Shown piece after piece: positions 46,908 to 56,667 of a stretch of 64,000 bases of DNA. Each line of letters starts with the position of its first letter. The stretch's first letter is position 1. The DNA lies in contig NC_083339.1 of NCBI RefSeq assembly GCF_019175385.1, positions 28,611,637 to 28,675,636 of the forward strand, given 5' to 3'. The position numbers and the translations under genes were made by a program. A model generated the notes under the pieces. That model searched no databases and had not been told where the DNA came from. It saw only the letters and a list, made by a program, of their open reading frames with translations. Source of the DNA: Lycium barbarum (lineage: Eukaryota > Streptophyta > Magnoliopsida > Solanales > Solanaceae).

Positions 46908-47933
46908 ACGGATGCATCACCTTGATCATCCCTATCTTAAGATTCACTGGAGGTGTCTCCCCAGGCAGCCAGAGCTTGCTTCACCAAATTGTCAGTTGCA
47001 TCTCTTCTTTTGAACCTTTTATCAGGAACCTGGCTACTCTTTGCTGCCTTTTAAGTGTTGTTTCTATAATAGTCCTATCTGTGGAGAGGACATTCTTTGA
47101 TGAAATGCCTAGGCTTCCCACAATTGTGACAATGGTCATTTCCTTTAGGATTCCTGCTGAAGCTTCCTTTATTTGGGAATCCACCATTTCTTTGGACCAT
47201 ATTTTGGAATCTTCGAGTGACGTACAGTATATCAGATTCATCACCACTTGAGTCCCTTTTAGCAGCAGCTTTGAGAATCAGGATTTTCTCCCTAGTTGGC
47301 TCCCTCCTTTCTAGATCTTGTTGTCTTTTCAACTCGTAAGTTTTGAGGTCACCAATAAGCTCATCAATAGTCAGCTTCTGTAAGTCCTTGGCTTCAGAGA
47401 TGGCATTGACTTTACTTTTCCAAGAGCTTGGCAGTACAGTTGAGTATTTTACGAACCAGTTTATTGGTTGCAATGGTTTCCCCCGAGAGAATGGAGTTCA
47501 TTGATTATGGAGATGAGCCTCGTATGCATGTCTTGAATGGACTGACCAACTTTCATCTTAAAGAGTTCATACTCCGGGGTAAGCATATCTATCTTGGACT
47601 TTACCTAACTTGTTCCCTCATGAGCAATTTGAATAGTATCCCAGATTTCCTTCTCATATTGACATGTCGAGATACGATTGTACTCATCACATCCACTACC
47701 GCAAATAAGGATTTTCGTTGCTTTGTAATTCTTCTCTTTGGATCTGTTGTGACCCCAGCTTGATCTGTCTTCATATGAACATGAGGACCATCACAGATGA
47801 TGTCCTACAGCTCAGAGTCCTCAGCCATGATATAGTTATGCATCCTTGTCTTCCACCACCCATAATACTTTCCATTGAATCTTGGTGGTCTTGTGCTAGA
47901 CTGTCCTTCCTCTAGGTTTGGTGGAGTAGCCAT
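46908..47933 (-). pseudogene. copia gag, part 1, with intact CCHC zinc knuckle
   Basis: Likely start at 47933 (MATPPNLEEGQSS), then PPRFNGKYYGWWKTRMHNYI, the N-terminal signature of copia gag (UBN2-type). A stop follows at about 47807 where the family has Trp. After frame changes come ISEAKDLQKLTIDELIGDLK and KTYELKRQQDLERRE. The zinc knuckle CHNCGKPRHFIKECPLHR (about 47130-47077) has all four ligands of CX2CX4HX4C. After the stop at 47075, acidic residues (DTSSESEDRDDQ-like) continue in other frames to the gypsy insertion at 46907. Confidence 0.83.
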
Positions 47934-47975
47934 AAAGGAGATCTTTTCTAGGTGTTAACCTTTTAGAAAGAACCT

Positions 47976-47989
47976 GCTCTGATATTAAT
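47976..47989 (-). promoter_or_regulatory. primer binding site of the copia element
   Basis: The complement reads TTAATATCAGAGCA, close to the initiator-Met type TGGTATCAGAGC, directly beside the proposed LTR edge at 47990. Confidence 0.6.
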
Positions 47990-48757
47990 TGATAGAATAT
48001 AAGAGTCTATCAAACAGTTTCGAGAACCAGGTTATCTATTTGTTCCCTTGAGTAAAACAGAAAGTAAATAACATAAGATATTTACGTGGAAAAATCCTTG
48101 CTCAAGGGATTAAAAACTATGAGCTACCGGAGTAGGATTTCCTCAAACTTCACTATAAATGAGCAACTTCATATTACAACCTATTGCAACCTATGAATTA
48201 ACTCTTAATCCCTCCCCCTTACAACAACTCTATTGCAAGACCTTTACAATAACTCGATCGCAAAGGACACATCTTGACTAACTCTAGCCAAGTGAACAAC
48301 TCAGAAAGGTTGAAAAATCTGTCCTACTATGAACTTTTTGAAAGCAGTGTAGGAATACAATATTAAAGAACAAAAGACAGAGACTCAACAACCTAAAGGA
48401 CTTAAGACATCTACAGTGATTAGAGAACTGGTCCTTCCGTTTGTTGCAGTTTTGTTCTTGATGAGCACTTTGAGAGCAGTGACAGCTAGCGCTTGTGAAT
48501 GAGTGATTTTCTGATTTTCAAAGTGTTAGGTATTCACTTGCAACATGTTGTTTATATAGGAGATCATGTGAGATGATATAAAAGGGATATTTCATCTTGT
48601 TTTGGCCATTTGCAAACTACAGCTGTGTTGTTGCATTGCTGTCAGTCGGTACAGTGCAGCAGCTTTATAACTTTAGAGTTGACCTTGTAATGGCTAAAGG
48701 ACCTGATCCCACCTGGTCCCTCTAAAAGCATGTCTGGTTCCTCAGATATGTTTGTCA
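47990..48757 (-). repeat. probable 5' LTR of the copia element (768 bp)
   Basis: Boundaries are inferred: in element orientation it would begin TGACAAACATATCTG (48757) and end CTTATATTCTATCA (47990) next to the primer site. A TATA-like CTATATAAAC lies near 48548-48562 (minus). No second LTR is in the window, so the outer edge is uncertain. Confidence 0.55.
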
Positions 48758-49116
48758 AATCATCAAGATATAAAATAGCATAACTTATCATAAAGGGTTA
48801 TCGAGAAATGTAGTGAGATCGTTGTGAAGTCTTCATCCTTAATTAGAAATTTGGGGTTATAATTCTTAGAATGAATATTCTTTTAGGAAGCGCTTTACCG
48901 TCTTTCATAGACTTACCGAGCACAAATTCAAATTAGTACGGTCAGTAGCAGATTTGAATACTATATGACCAAACCAAAAAAAATTGAAAGGGTGATCCAA
49001 TGGGTAACACACTTCTGGGAGTAAAAAATTTTTTTTTTCTTAGAATGAAAATGATTATAATACGCTGATTTAGAACTTACGGAATTCATGAAGTTCATCG
49101 TGTAACTACTTGGGAA
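48758..49116. other. no gene or repeat recognised
   Basis: About 360 bp of AT-rich sequence between the copia LTR and the Helitron-like 5' end. Nothing recognisable apart from a short T-run at 49030-49039. Confidence 0.5.
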
Positions 49117-49692
49117 TCTATATATAATATAAAGTTAGGCATAGATAAGGTGATATGACACCTCTCTATGACCAGCATTGTTATTTATCTTTTTTCACAT
49201 TTTTTGGCATTTTTTCTTCAATTTTATACATTATTTATATACTAAGTAAATCAATTAAAAAAATGCCTCATAAAGTAAATACAGCAATATAACCCATGTA
49301 ACAGTAATAAATGATGGTCTTTATGATAAATCATTACAATAAAGCCCATGTAACAGTTATGGCTGAATCAGCCCAGAACACTAATGGATGTCCATTCCTT
49401 TTTTTGGACTTCCGGTCTTCCTCTTTTCCCTTTCCAAGCAAATCTCTTTTACTCTTCTGCCTCCCACTCGGAAAAATACTTCTTTTCGCTATTAATATTT
49501 TTTAATTTATTCCATGTTTTTGTTAGTTGTAAAACTGAAGTTTGTTTTATCGTTATTTTTTGTTTTATCATATTTTAAATGTAGAAAGTGTCTAAATATA
49601 GTATTAAAACTTCATTCCAACAACTCTTCATTTGCTAAAACTTTTACCCCTTTCGTTTTCTCGATACCTCTCTTATTAAGCCAAGAGACATA

Positions 49693-49812
49693 CAACAACA
49701 ACAACAACCCAGTGAAATCCCACAACGTGGGGTCTGGGGAGGGTAGAGTGTACGCAGACCTTACTCCTACCAAGGTAGGATGGCTGTTTCCGAGAGACCC
49801 TCGACTCAATAA
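49693..49812 (-). repeat. SINE 3' region (TS/SolS-like) with (GTT)n tail
   Basis: The plus strand shows (CAA)n, then cccagtgaaatcccacaacg and ggggtctggggagggtagag, a sequence very widespread in solanaceous genomes. The tRNA-related SINE head is missing and replaced by 5S. Confidence 0.85.
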
Positions 49813-49844
49813 AAACATAAAAAGAGGTCAGATACGCAAAAGGA

Positions 49845-49963
49845 GGGATGCAACACGAGGACTTCTCAGGGGGTCACCCATCCTAGTACTACTCTCGCCC
49901 AAGCACGCTTAACTTCGGAGTTCTGATGGGATCCGGTGCGTTAGTGCTGGTATGATCGCATCC
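49845..49963 (-). ncRNA. 5S rRNA-derived head of the retroposon (not a normal 5S gene)
   Basis: About 119 nt match plant 5S rRNA from memory, from GGATGCGATCATACCAGC to cctcgtgttgcatccct. The internal control region looks complete, with AAGTTAAGCGTGCTTGGGC (box A) and aggatgggtgacc (box C) present. The changes seen are in the 3' third (ccccctgagaa where 5S has ctcctgggaa). It could still serve as an internal pol III promoter for the retroposon (inference). It is a single copy with TSD, not part of a 5S array. Confidence 0.88.
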
Positions 49964-50742
49964 TAAGCCAAGAGACATATTTATCCTTTTTCTCTTTTTT
50001 TAAATTTTCCTCATTTTTTTCCCATTTATGTCTATTAAAATTCCACTTCCATAAACTCATTTTTTATCTTTATAACCTATATCTTTAATAATCTCCATAA
50101 CTCCTATTCCTTTCATGTTCATAACCTCCAAACTTAAATTTGTAAGTTTATGATAATTTATGTTGTTCCTCCATATATACCTATATCTATCTATATTGCA
50201 AGGCAAGCCTTTTTTAATCAGATGGCGGTGTATCCTAATTGGCATTTGATGCACTCATAAGCAAAAGAGTTAATAAGTACATATTAGCCTTCTTGGCTTT
50301 TTGTTACTCATGTTGAAGAGATTCTTCATCAAAGAGAATTAGGCTATGCTTATATCATTTTGTTGCACCAGTAAAAGCTATCCAGGGAGTACTATCAAAT
50401 TTGTTTGCTTACTTTATGACTTATACTTTGTATTTTGACATTTTCTATAATGCAAAAAGTAAATATTGTTTATTATACTTTCCTTATATTACTACTATAT
50501 TTGCTTCATGTTGGCTTTTCCTTTGTGATTGTGAAGATCATTATGTTGGATTCTTACTATTAAAGTGTATAATAGGAAGAGGTTAGTAAGTACTTTTTTT
50601 TCTTGAAGATATATGCTTGGTTAGTAATAAGCATACTTAGGGGATCATGAACAATGAGACGGAGATTACGGAATAGAAAATAAAGAAAAGAAAAATAATG
50701 AAATGAAATTTTGAAAATTATGATTAACGGAAATGTAATATA

Positions 50743-50860
50743 GAATTACAGATGCCGCAAATCCGCATCTTCTGCTGCAACTTTAAAAGTGAAGAAATAC
50801 AGAATTACAGATGCCGCAAGTCCGCAGCTTCTGCTGCAGCTTTAAAAGTGAAGAAAAAGA
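50743..50860 (+). repeat. 59-bp tandem duplication
   Basis: gaattacagatgccgcaa starts at 50743 and 50802. The two units differ at a few positions. Confidence 0.9.
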
Positions 50861-51258
50861 ACTATGAAAGAATATATTTTTTTGCTAAAATTAAAGATAA
50901 AAAATTTTAAAAAGCGTAATTTAATGGACCGACGCCACAATTGGTGTTGCTCCTTTTTTCTTTTGCTTTTTTCTCCGCCCGGCTTTTAGTTTATTTACTT
51001 TCATTTCACGTTTTCTTTTATATGAATATAAAGAAGTTACAAAAAACAAACTTTAATGGGTGAAAATAATAGAATATCTATACACATATATTTAATAGAT
51101 ATTATATAAAGAAAACCATGTATTAAAAATAACCACCCACACAAACACACGTATTTGAAAGTGAAAATTATCCTTTTAAATTCTATTTCTTTCATTTCAT
51201 TTCAATTAAAATTTGATAACGAAAAATGCAGTTCATCTAAGCCTTAATTATAATAAAA

Positions 51259-51287
51259 CTAGACGGCCTATGCCCGTGCTGCGCACG
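51259..51287 (-). mobile_element. Helitron-type 3' terminus (minus strand)
   Basis: On the minus strand the hairpin CGTGC-GCA-GCACG (51287-51275) has a 5-bp stem. Twelve bases follow, then CTAG (51262-51259) and T outside. This is the canonical Helitron 3' end (hairpin, short spacer, CTRR, insertion before T). Confidence 0.65.
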
Positions 51288-51349
51288 AGCCCACCACTTT
51301 AGATTATAGTGTATCTATGTGTATGTAGTTGTGTTTGGATAGTGATAAT

Positions 51350-51383
51350 ATATATATACACACACGCACACACACACACACAC
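51350..51383. repeat. (TA)n/(CA)n microsatellite
   Basis: Alternating TA then CA repeats, directly before the first copy of the 972-bp direct repeat. Confidence 0.85.
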
Positions 51384-52304
51384 TATGTTCAAAACACGAT
51401 TAATATAACATTGTAGTTTATGTTCCATATCTAAAACTTTATTATATTAGTGTTTCCTACGAATACAAAGTTGGCAAAAATTTATTAATACTTTTTAAAA
51501 GAGAAGACTTATTTAAAAGGAAACTATTTTCCTCTCTTTGAGATAAAACAATAGCAATATTTAAGCATCAGTTGATGCTTTCAATTTTAATTTGTTTAAT
51601 TTAAAGGTGTAAAATAATTATTATTTTTTATCAAATTTTGATTTGGATAATTATAATTCAAATTATTAAATTAATTTTACATGTTTAAAACGAAACAAAG
51701 TAGAAATTGATTTTCTATTTAAAGGAAGAAATACTATTTTTTAATTTTTGGTAAATATTCTCGGTTTAGCTCATTTTACTTGTCATGTTGTCTTTTGCAT
51801 GGTTTTTAAGGAAACGTCAATTAGAATTATAATTTAACTAATTTACCTTATTCATTATTTGATCTCCATTTGATATTTTTGGTTTTACGACATTAATCTC
51901 TTTTCACATTTATTAGAGTAAGAATAAAAATTAAAAATTAATTAAATTCTATCTTATTTTAAAATATAAATATTTTAAGTATATTTGTTTTAGTAAACAT
52001 AAAAAATAAATAACATGGCAGAATAGCAAATAAAACGGTTCAATATCTAGATTAGATCTCAGGCTAATTTAAAAAAAAAAAAATTGTATGGTTTGGCTAC
52101 TTAACCTTTTAAACAAAAGCAATAATATGGGGGTCCATGTTTTTTGCGGTACAATAATTTCATTTGCTCCCACTAATGGGTTGATAAGCATGTGACAATG
52201 AATCCATCATTATTGACTTAATGGGATACTTTGGAAATTACATGAATATTGTTTGATATAGGGTGCACTTTTTTTTTTGACATTATTAGTTTGCACTGTT
52301 TTTA

Positions 52305-52355
<51 letters not shown>

Positions 52356-53325
52356 TATGTTCAAAGCACGATTAATATAACATTGTAGTTTGTGCTCCGT
52401 ATCCAAAACTTCATTATATTAGCGTTTGCTACGAATATAAAGTCTGCAAAAATTTATTAATACTTTTTAAAAGAGAAGACTTGTTTAAAAGGAAACTATT
52501 TTCCTCTCTTTGAGATAAAACAATAGCAATATTTAAGCATCAGTTGATACTTTCAATTTTAATTCGATTAATTTAAAGGTGTAAAATACTTATTATTTTT
52601 TATCAAATTTTGATTTCGATAATTCTAATTCAAATTATTAAATTAATTTTATTTGATTTTCTATTTAAACGAAGAAGTACTATTTATTTATTTTTTAGTA
52701 AATATTTTCGGTTTAACTCATTTTACTTGTCATGTTGTCTTTTGCATGGTTTTGTAAGGAAATGTCAATTAGAATTAGAATTTGACTAATTTACCTTATT
52801 CATTATTTAATCTCTATTTGATATTATTTTTTATTTTACGATATTAATCTCTTTTCAAATTTATTAGAGTAAGAATAAAAATGAAAAAGTAATTAAATTC
52901 TATCTTATTTTAAAATATAAGTATTTTAAGTATATTTATTTTAGTAAACATAAAAAATAAATGACATAGCGGAATAGCAAATACAACAGTTCAATATCTA
53001 GATTAGATCTCAGGCTAATATAAAAAAGTAAGAAAATTGTATGGTTTGACTACTTAACCTTTTGAAGAAAAACAATAATATAGGCTCCATGTTATTTGTT
53101 GTACAATAATTTCATTTGCTCCCACTAATGGGTTGATACGCATGTGGTAATGAATCCGTCATTATTAACTTAATGGGATACTTTGGAAATTATATGAATA
53201 TTGTTTGATTTTTTAATATGAGATGCACTTTTTTTTTTTTTTGACATTGTTTGTTTTTTTTAATATGGGGTCCACTTTTTTTCCGTGAGTTTGGGGATGG
53301 TGAGTTCCACTTTTTTTTTATATAT
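51382..53325 (+). repeat. 972-bp direct repeat, two tandem copies
   Basis: actatgttcaaa begins at 51382 and 52354. The following about 900 bp match with scattered substitutions and a few indels. The second copy lacks a stretch near 52650. An (AT)n tract (about 52308-52353) separates the copies. AT-rich, no gene. Confidence 0.88.
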
Positions 53326-53535
53326 ATTGCTTGGTGTTTAGTATGGGGTCCACTTTTTTTTTATAGACGACGGACGACGAAGCGTGGGTTTAAACCCATG
53401 TTTAATCCTATGCTTCTATATAGTTATAAAATCACATATTTTTATAATATGTCAATACATTCAATTAATTTTTGTATGTATATATGTGAACAATTTTTAA
53501 ATTTTTTTTATTTCAACCAAATTGTTTTTAATATC

Positions 53536-53562
53536 CGCGCGAAGCGCGAGCTAATTCCCTAG
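53536..53562 (+). mobile_element. Helitron-type 3' terminus (plus strand)
   Basis: CGCGC-GAA-GCGCG (53536-53548) forms a perfect 5-bp stem with a 3-nt loop. Ten bases follow (agctaattcc), then CTAG (53559-53562) and T outside. All features of a Helitron 3' end are present. It stands out because it is GC-rich inside strongly AT-rich DNA. Confidence 0.75.
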
Positions 53563-53852
53563 TCATTAGATAGGTAGAAATTAATGAATTGATATTGAAA
53601 TTGAACTACCTATTAATGGGTAAACGCCATGTTGTCGAATTGAGAGTTAATTAGCTATTTCGACGATTGTGTATTGGAGAATGATAAAATATTTTGGTTG
53701 AATAGAAGTAGATATGATATTATTGAGATGATTGATACCTAGGTTGGAGTTGTATGGTAATTAAATTGTTGAAGATATTTATCAGATTTCTCCTCTGACC
53801 ACAAAAGAAAGACTGTATTCTTGTCATTTCACCGCCAATTAATTTTCAACTA

Positions 53853-54100
53853 TTCGCTCCATTTCGATTTAAAGTAGGCTAATTTGATTAAGCACGGGGT
53901 TTAACATAATAAGAAAGATTTTTAAATTTCATGGTCTTAAATTAGAGATGTGCATAATGTATTAAAATACTTTTTGAGTCTTGTGGTCTTGAACAAGTCA
54001 TGTCGAATGTTAAAATTATAGAGTTAGCAAATATAGAAAAATGTATTCTTTTTTAAATAACCTAAAAAAGAAAGTAAGAAAATTGAAATAAAGAGAGCAA
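53853..54100. mobile_element. Stowaway-like MITE (about 248 bp)
   Basis: The left end ttcgctccatttcgattt and the complement of the right end (ttgctctctttatttcaatt) form an imperfect terminal inverted repeat. The element is flanked by TA at 53851-53852 and 54101-54102. The internal sequence (e.g. agtcttgtggtcttgaac) resembles a MITE very common in Solanaceae (from memory). Confidence 0.68.
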
Positions 54101-54102
54101 TA

Positions 54103-54619
54103 ATATTTGTCTGTAGTTTGTAATATTTTTCCACAGGAAATTGATTATTAATTAATTACTAATGTTCTTTTTCTTATATGATCGTCTTCACACGAGATTG
54201 GTAAATAAATAAAAATACAAGAAAACTTTATAGTCATATTCTTTCAGTCATATAAATCAGAGTATAGAAATTGGCTTTATGCAATTTGGTAAAATTCCCA
54301 AATCTTGAAAATAAAAAATCATTATTGATATACAATCTAGACCTTCAAACAACCAAACAAAGGCTGAAATACCAAGCTGGATTTGGGAATTTACCCCTCC
54401 TGATGTTATCTTAACCTTTCTAGCAATCTTCTTGGAGGTCTAGAAAAACCTAATAGTTTTACCAGCTATCTAGCAGTGATTCACTTGCATTCCAACAGCC
54501 TCATGAACATATATAGTGTTACTTATGCCATTTGGTGCAACTTGGACACACTGGGAAGCTTCTGAATTGTATAAAACTGGAGACCAACAACTGGAAATAC
54601 ACACTGAATGACAAACTAA
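54103..54619. other. no gene recognised
   Basis: AT-rich sequence between the MITE and the LINE 3' end. A short plus-strand open stretch at 54532-54726 runs into the LINE poly(T) and is not a gene. Confidence 0.5.
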
Positions 54620-54650
54620 TTTTTTTTTTTTTTTTTATATCAAAGTTCCA

Positions 54651-56667
54651 TCATATTGATGGACGAGTTAGGCAAGACTCCAACCTGTTCATTCCAAAAA
54701 GGATAATTACACAGAGGAGGACATAAACCTTAGCATCACTTAGATGATGTAGATTGAAGGAATCCAATCTAATAGCTATCAGCCTATAGTACATGTACAA
54801 AAGATTGAGGGACTCCACCCTATACAAAGTTGAATTTTTTGGAATGAAAATTACTACTACATACAGATATGCAGCTACAAGCAATAAATCGAAATGATCA
54901 GGTGATACCATCATTGATGCAAAAGTGGTTCTTCTTTGGTCATACCATCTTGAAACTCTAACCCGATTAGGAAGGGAAACAGCTTCATTGAAGATAGTAA
55001 GAAATTTGTTATGTACTCCTAGATTGGCAAAGTGATCAGCAATGTCATTGCCCTCTCTAAAAGTATGTACAAAAAGAAAATTTCTGGAATTTGAGATCTC
55101 CCATATATGAACTAGAATATGCCAGATTTGCGAGTGAGGTTGACAAGACTTGTTGAGCATATTCACAATAAGCATGGAATCAGATACCACAATAAAATTC
55201 TAAAATCCCAAGCTATAGCATATGCTGCAACCCTGCAAAACTGCTTTAGCTTCAGCAACATTATTGGTACAGAGGCCATAATAGTCTGAGAAAGACTTAA
55301 CCACAGGACCCCTATGACTTCTAATAATACCTCCTCCGCCAGTTTCTTCAGGATTGCCTTTCCTACAACCATCCACATTTAGCTTAAACATCCAAGATCA
55401 GGTTTTTTTACACCTGATAGCCTTAGAGTGAATAAGAGGTTTTAGGCCCTCAATTGTTCTACATTTGTCTATCCACAAATGTGGAAGCAAAAGTTTTGGG
55501 AATTGGACATTTAAGATAAGATTCATAAATTTAATCACTAGCTGGATAATATGCCAATTGGACATTTTGAAGTTCTCAAACCTGGCAGAACATATGTTCT
55601 TCCATATTTCCCAACAAATGATAATAGAAAGACATTGAATCATGGTAGAATGAACATTATTACTAGTTTTAGCCATCCACCGATTCATAAGTTTAAGTCT
55701 TATGTTTTGACTTCTATAAGAGATATTACTATACTTACAAAAATAAGTCCATACCTTTTCAGAAATCAAGCTCTTATTGAAAAGATGATCAATAGTTTCC
55801 TCCTTATAGATGGTACAACATGAGCATCTAGAGGGTATAACCACTCCAATAAATTTAAGAATATCATCTGTTGGTATTTTGCTTTGGAGTAGTCTAAATA
55901 TGAAAAAGGAAATCCTGAAGAGAATCCTTTTGTGCCAAATCTTCTAACTAGAAAGACTAGTGCACTGTTTCTGTCTCACCAATTGCTAGGCTGATTTACA
56001 AGTGAAATTCCCTTAGTCTTCAAGAAGCCAATAGGGTTAATCTGCTAACCTGCCTTATTTACATCAATATCCAACTTTTTTATAGTGTGAACCATATCTA
56101 GTGGAAGAACTTGCGGAAACTTGTCAAGATTCCACAAGCCACCATTCATGAATTCACTAACTTTTGTGATCTTTGAAGCTCTTCCCACCTGAAGTATAGA
56201 AGCAATTGCTCCCAATCCTGACCAGTTATCCCACCAAAGGAATTCATCACCTTTTCCAATCTTCCAGAAAGTATGTGGTTCAGCTTCACTCTTAATGTTC
56301 ATGAGTCTTCTCCATACATGTGATTGGCCATGACCCCATATTTTGTCAACTAGATGTGATCTTTTGCAGTACTTTGCTAGAAGAAAATCCTTAAGCAAAG
56401 TATTTTGAGTCCTTAAATTCCACCAAAGCGTTGTAGAGAAAGTACTACAAATGTCTTTTAGAGATATGAACCCAGCTCCTTTTTCATTGACAGGAAAACA
56501 TAGGTCATTCCAAGAATTCCAATGCCTCTTGTTCTTGTTTTGATCTCTACCCCAAAAGAAATTGGCCACAATCTTATCTATTTGATCCAGGTTAGTTTTA
56601 GTAGGTTGAATCACAGCCAAGAGGTGAAGTGGCATAGCATGGAGGATAGATTTTATAAGGACTGCTT
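54651..56667 (-). pseudogene. LINE ORF2, C-terminal half: zf-RVT region and RNase H
   Basis: From the interruption: KAVLIKSILHAMPLHLLAVI, IVANFFWGRD, HVWRRLMNIKSEAEPHTFW and FLWWDNWSG (56680-56045). After a frame change comes a zf-RVT-like CSCCTIYKEETIDHLF (near 55820). RNase H follows, with MFKLNVDGCRKGNPEETGGG (from 55391), NNVAEAKAVLQG and VVSDSMLIVNMLNK (about 55200-55150), and REGNDIADHFANLGVH near 55050. All four acidic positions (D, E, D, D) remain. Stops at about 56045, 55398, 55200 and downstream break the frame. Confidence 0.85.

Larger units (their letters stand above)
37091..48757 (-). mobile_element. Ty1/copia element (partial), split by a gypsy insertion
   Basis: The right part holds a probable 5' LTR (47990-48757), primer site and gag with CCHC knuckle (47933-46908). 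The left part (37533 to about 37100) holds the next segment of the same polyprotein. The gypsy element between them is flanked by atgga (37529-37533) and acgga (46908-46912), a 5-bp TSD with one change. With the insert and one TSD copy discounted, the gag frame continues across the site. RT, integrase and the 3' LTR of the copia element are absent. Confidence 0.82.
49693..49963 (-). mobile_element. chimeric retroposon: 5S rRNA head and TS-type SINE tail, 16-bp TSD
   Basis: Minus-strand reading: a 5S rRNA sequence starting exactly at its +1 G (49963), a linker (about 49844-49812), then the tail known from solanaceous TS-type SINEs (gagggtctctcggaaacagc ... ctccccagaccccacgttgt) and a (GTT)n 3' end. 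The insert is flanked by a perfect 16-bp duplication, taagccaagagacata, at 49677-49692 and 49964-49979. The unit therefore inserted as one piece by LINE-type target-primed retrotransposition. Confidence 0.9.
49117..53562 (+). mobile_element. Helitron-like non-autonomous region (boundaries tentative)
   Basis: A plus-strand Helitron-type 5' start, A|TCTATATATAATATAAAG, lies at 49117. A plus-strand 3' end with hairpin and CTAG|T lies at 53562. A minus-strand 3' end lies at 51259, so more than one element may be present. No Rep/helicase is visible. A SINE-like retroposon, a 59-bp tandem repeat and two 972-bp direct copies lie inside. Confidence 0.5.

Noticed and set aside
49845..49963. Functional 5S rRNA gene
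   Set aside because: A single copy inside a retroposon with TSD, with changes in the 3' third and no 5S array or T-run terminator directly after it.
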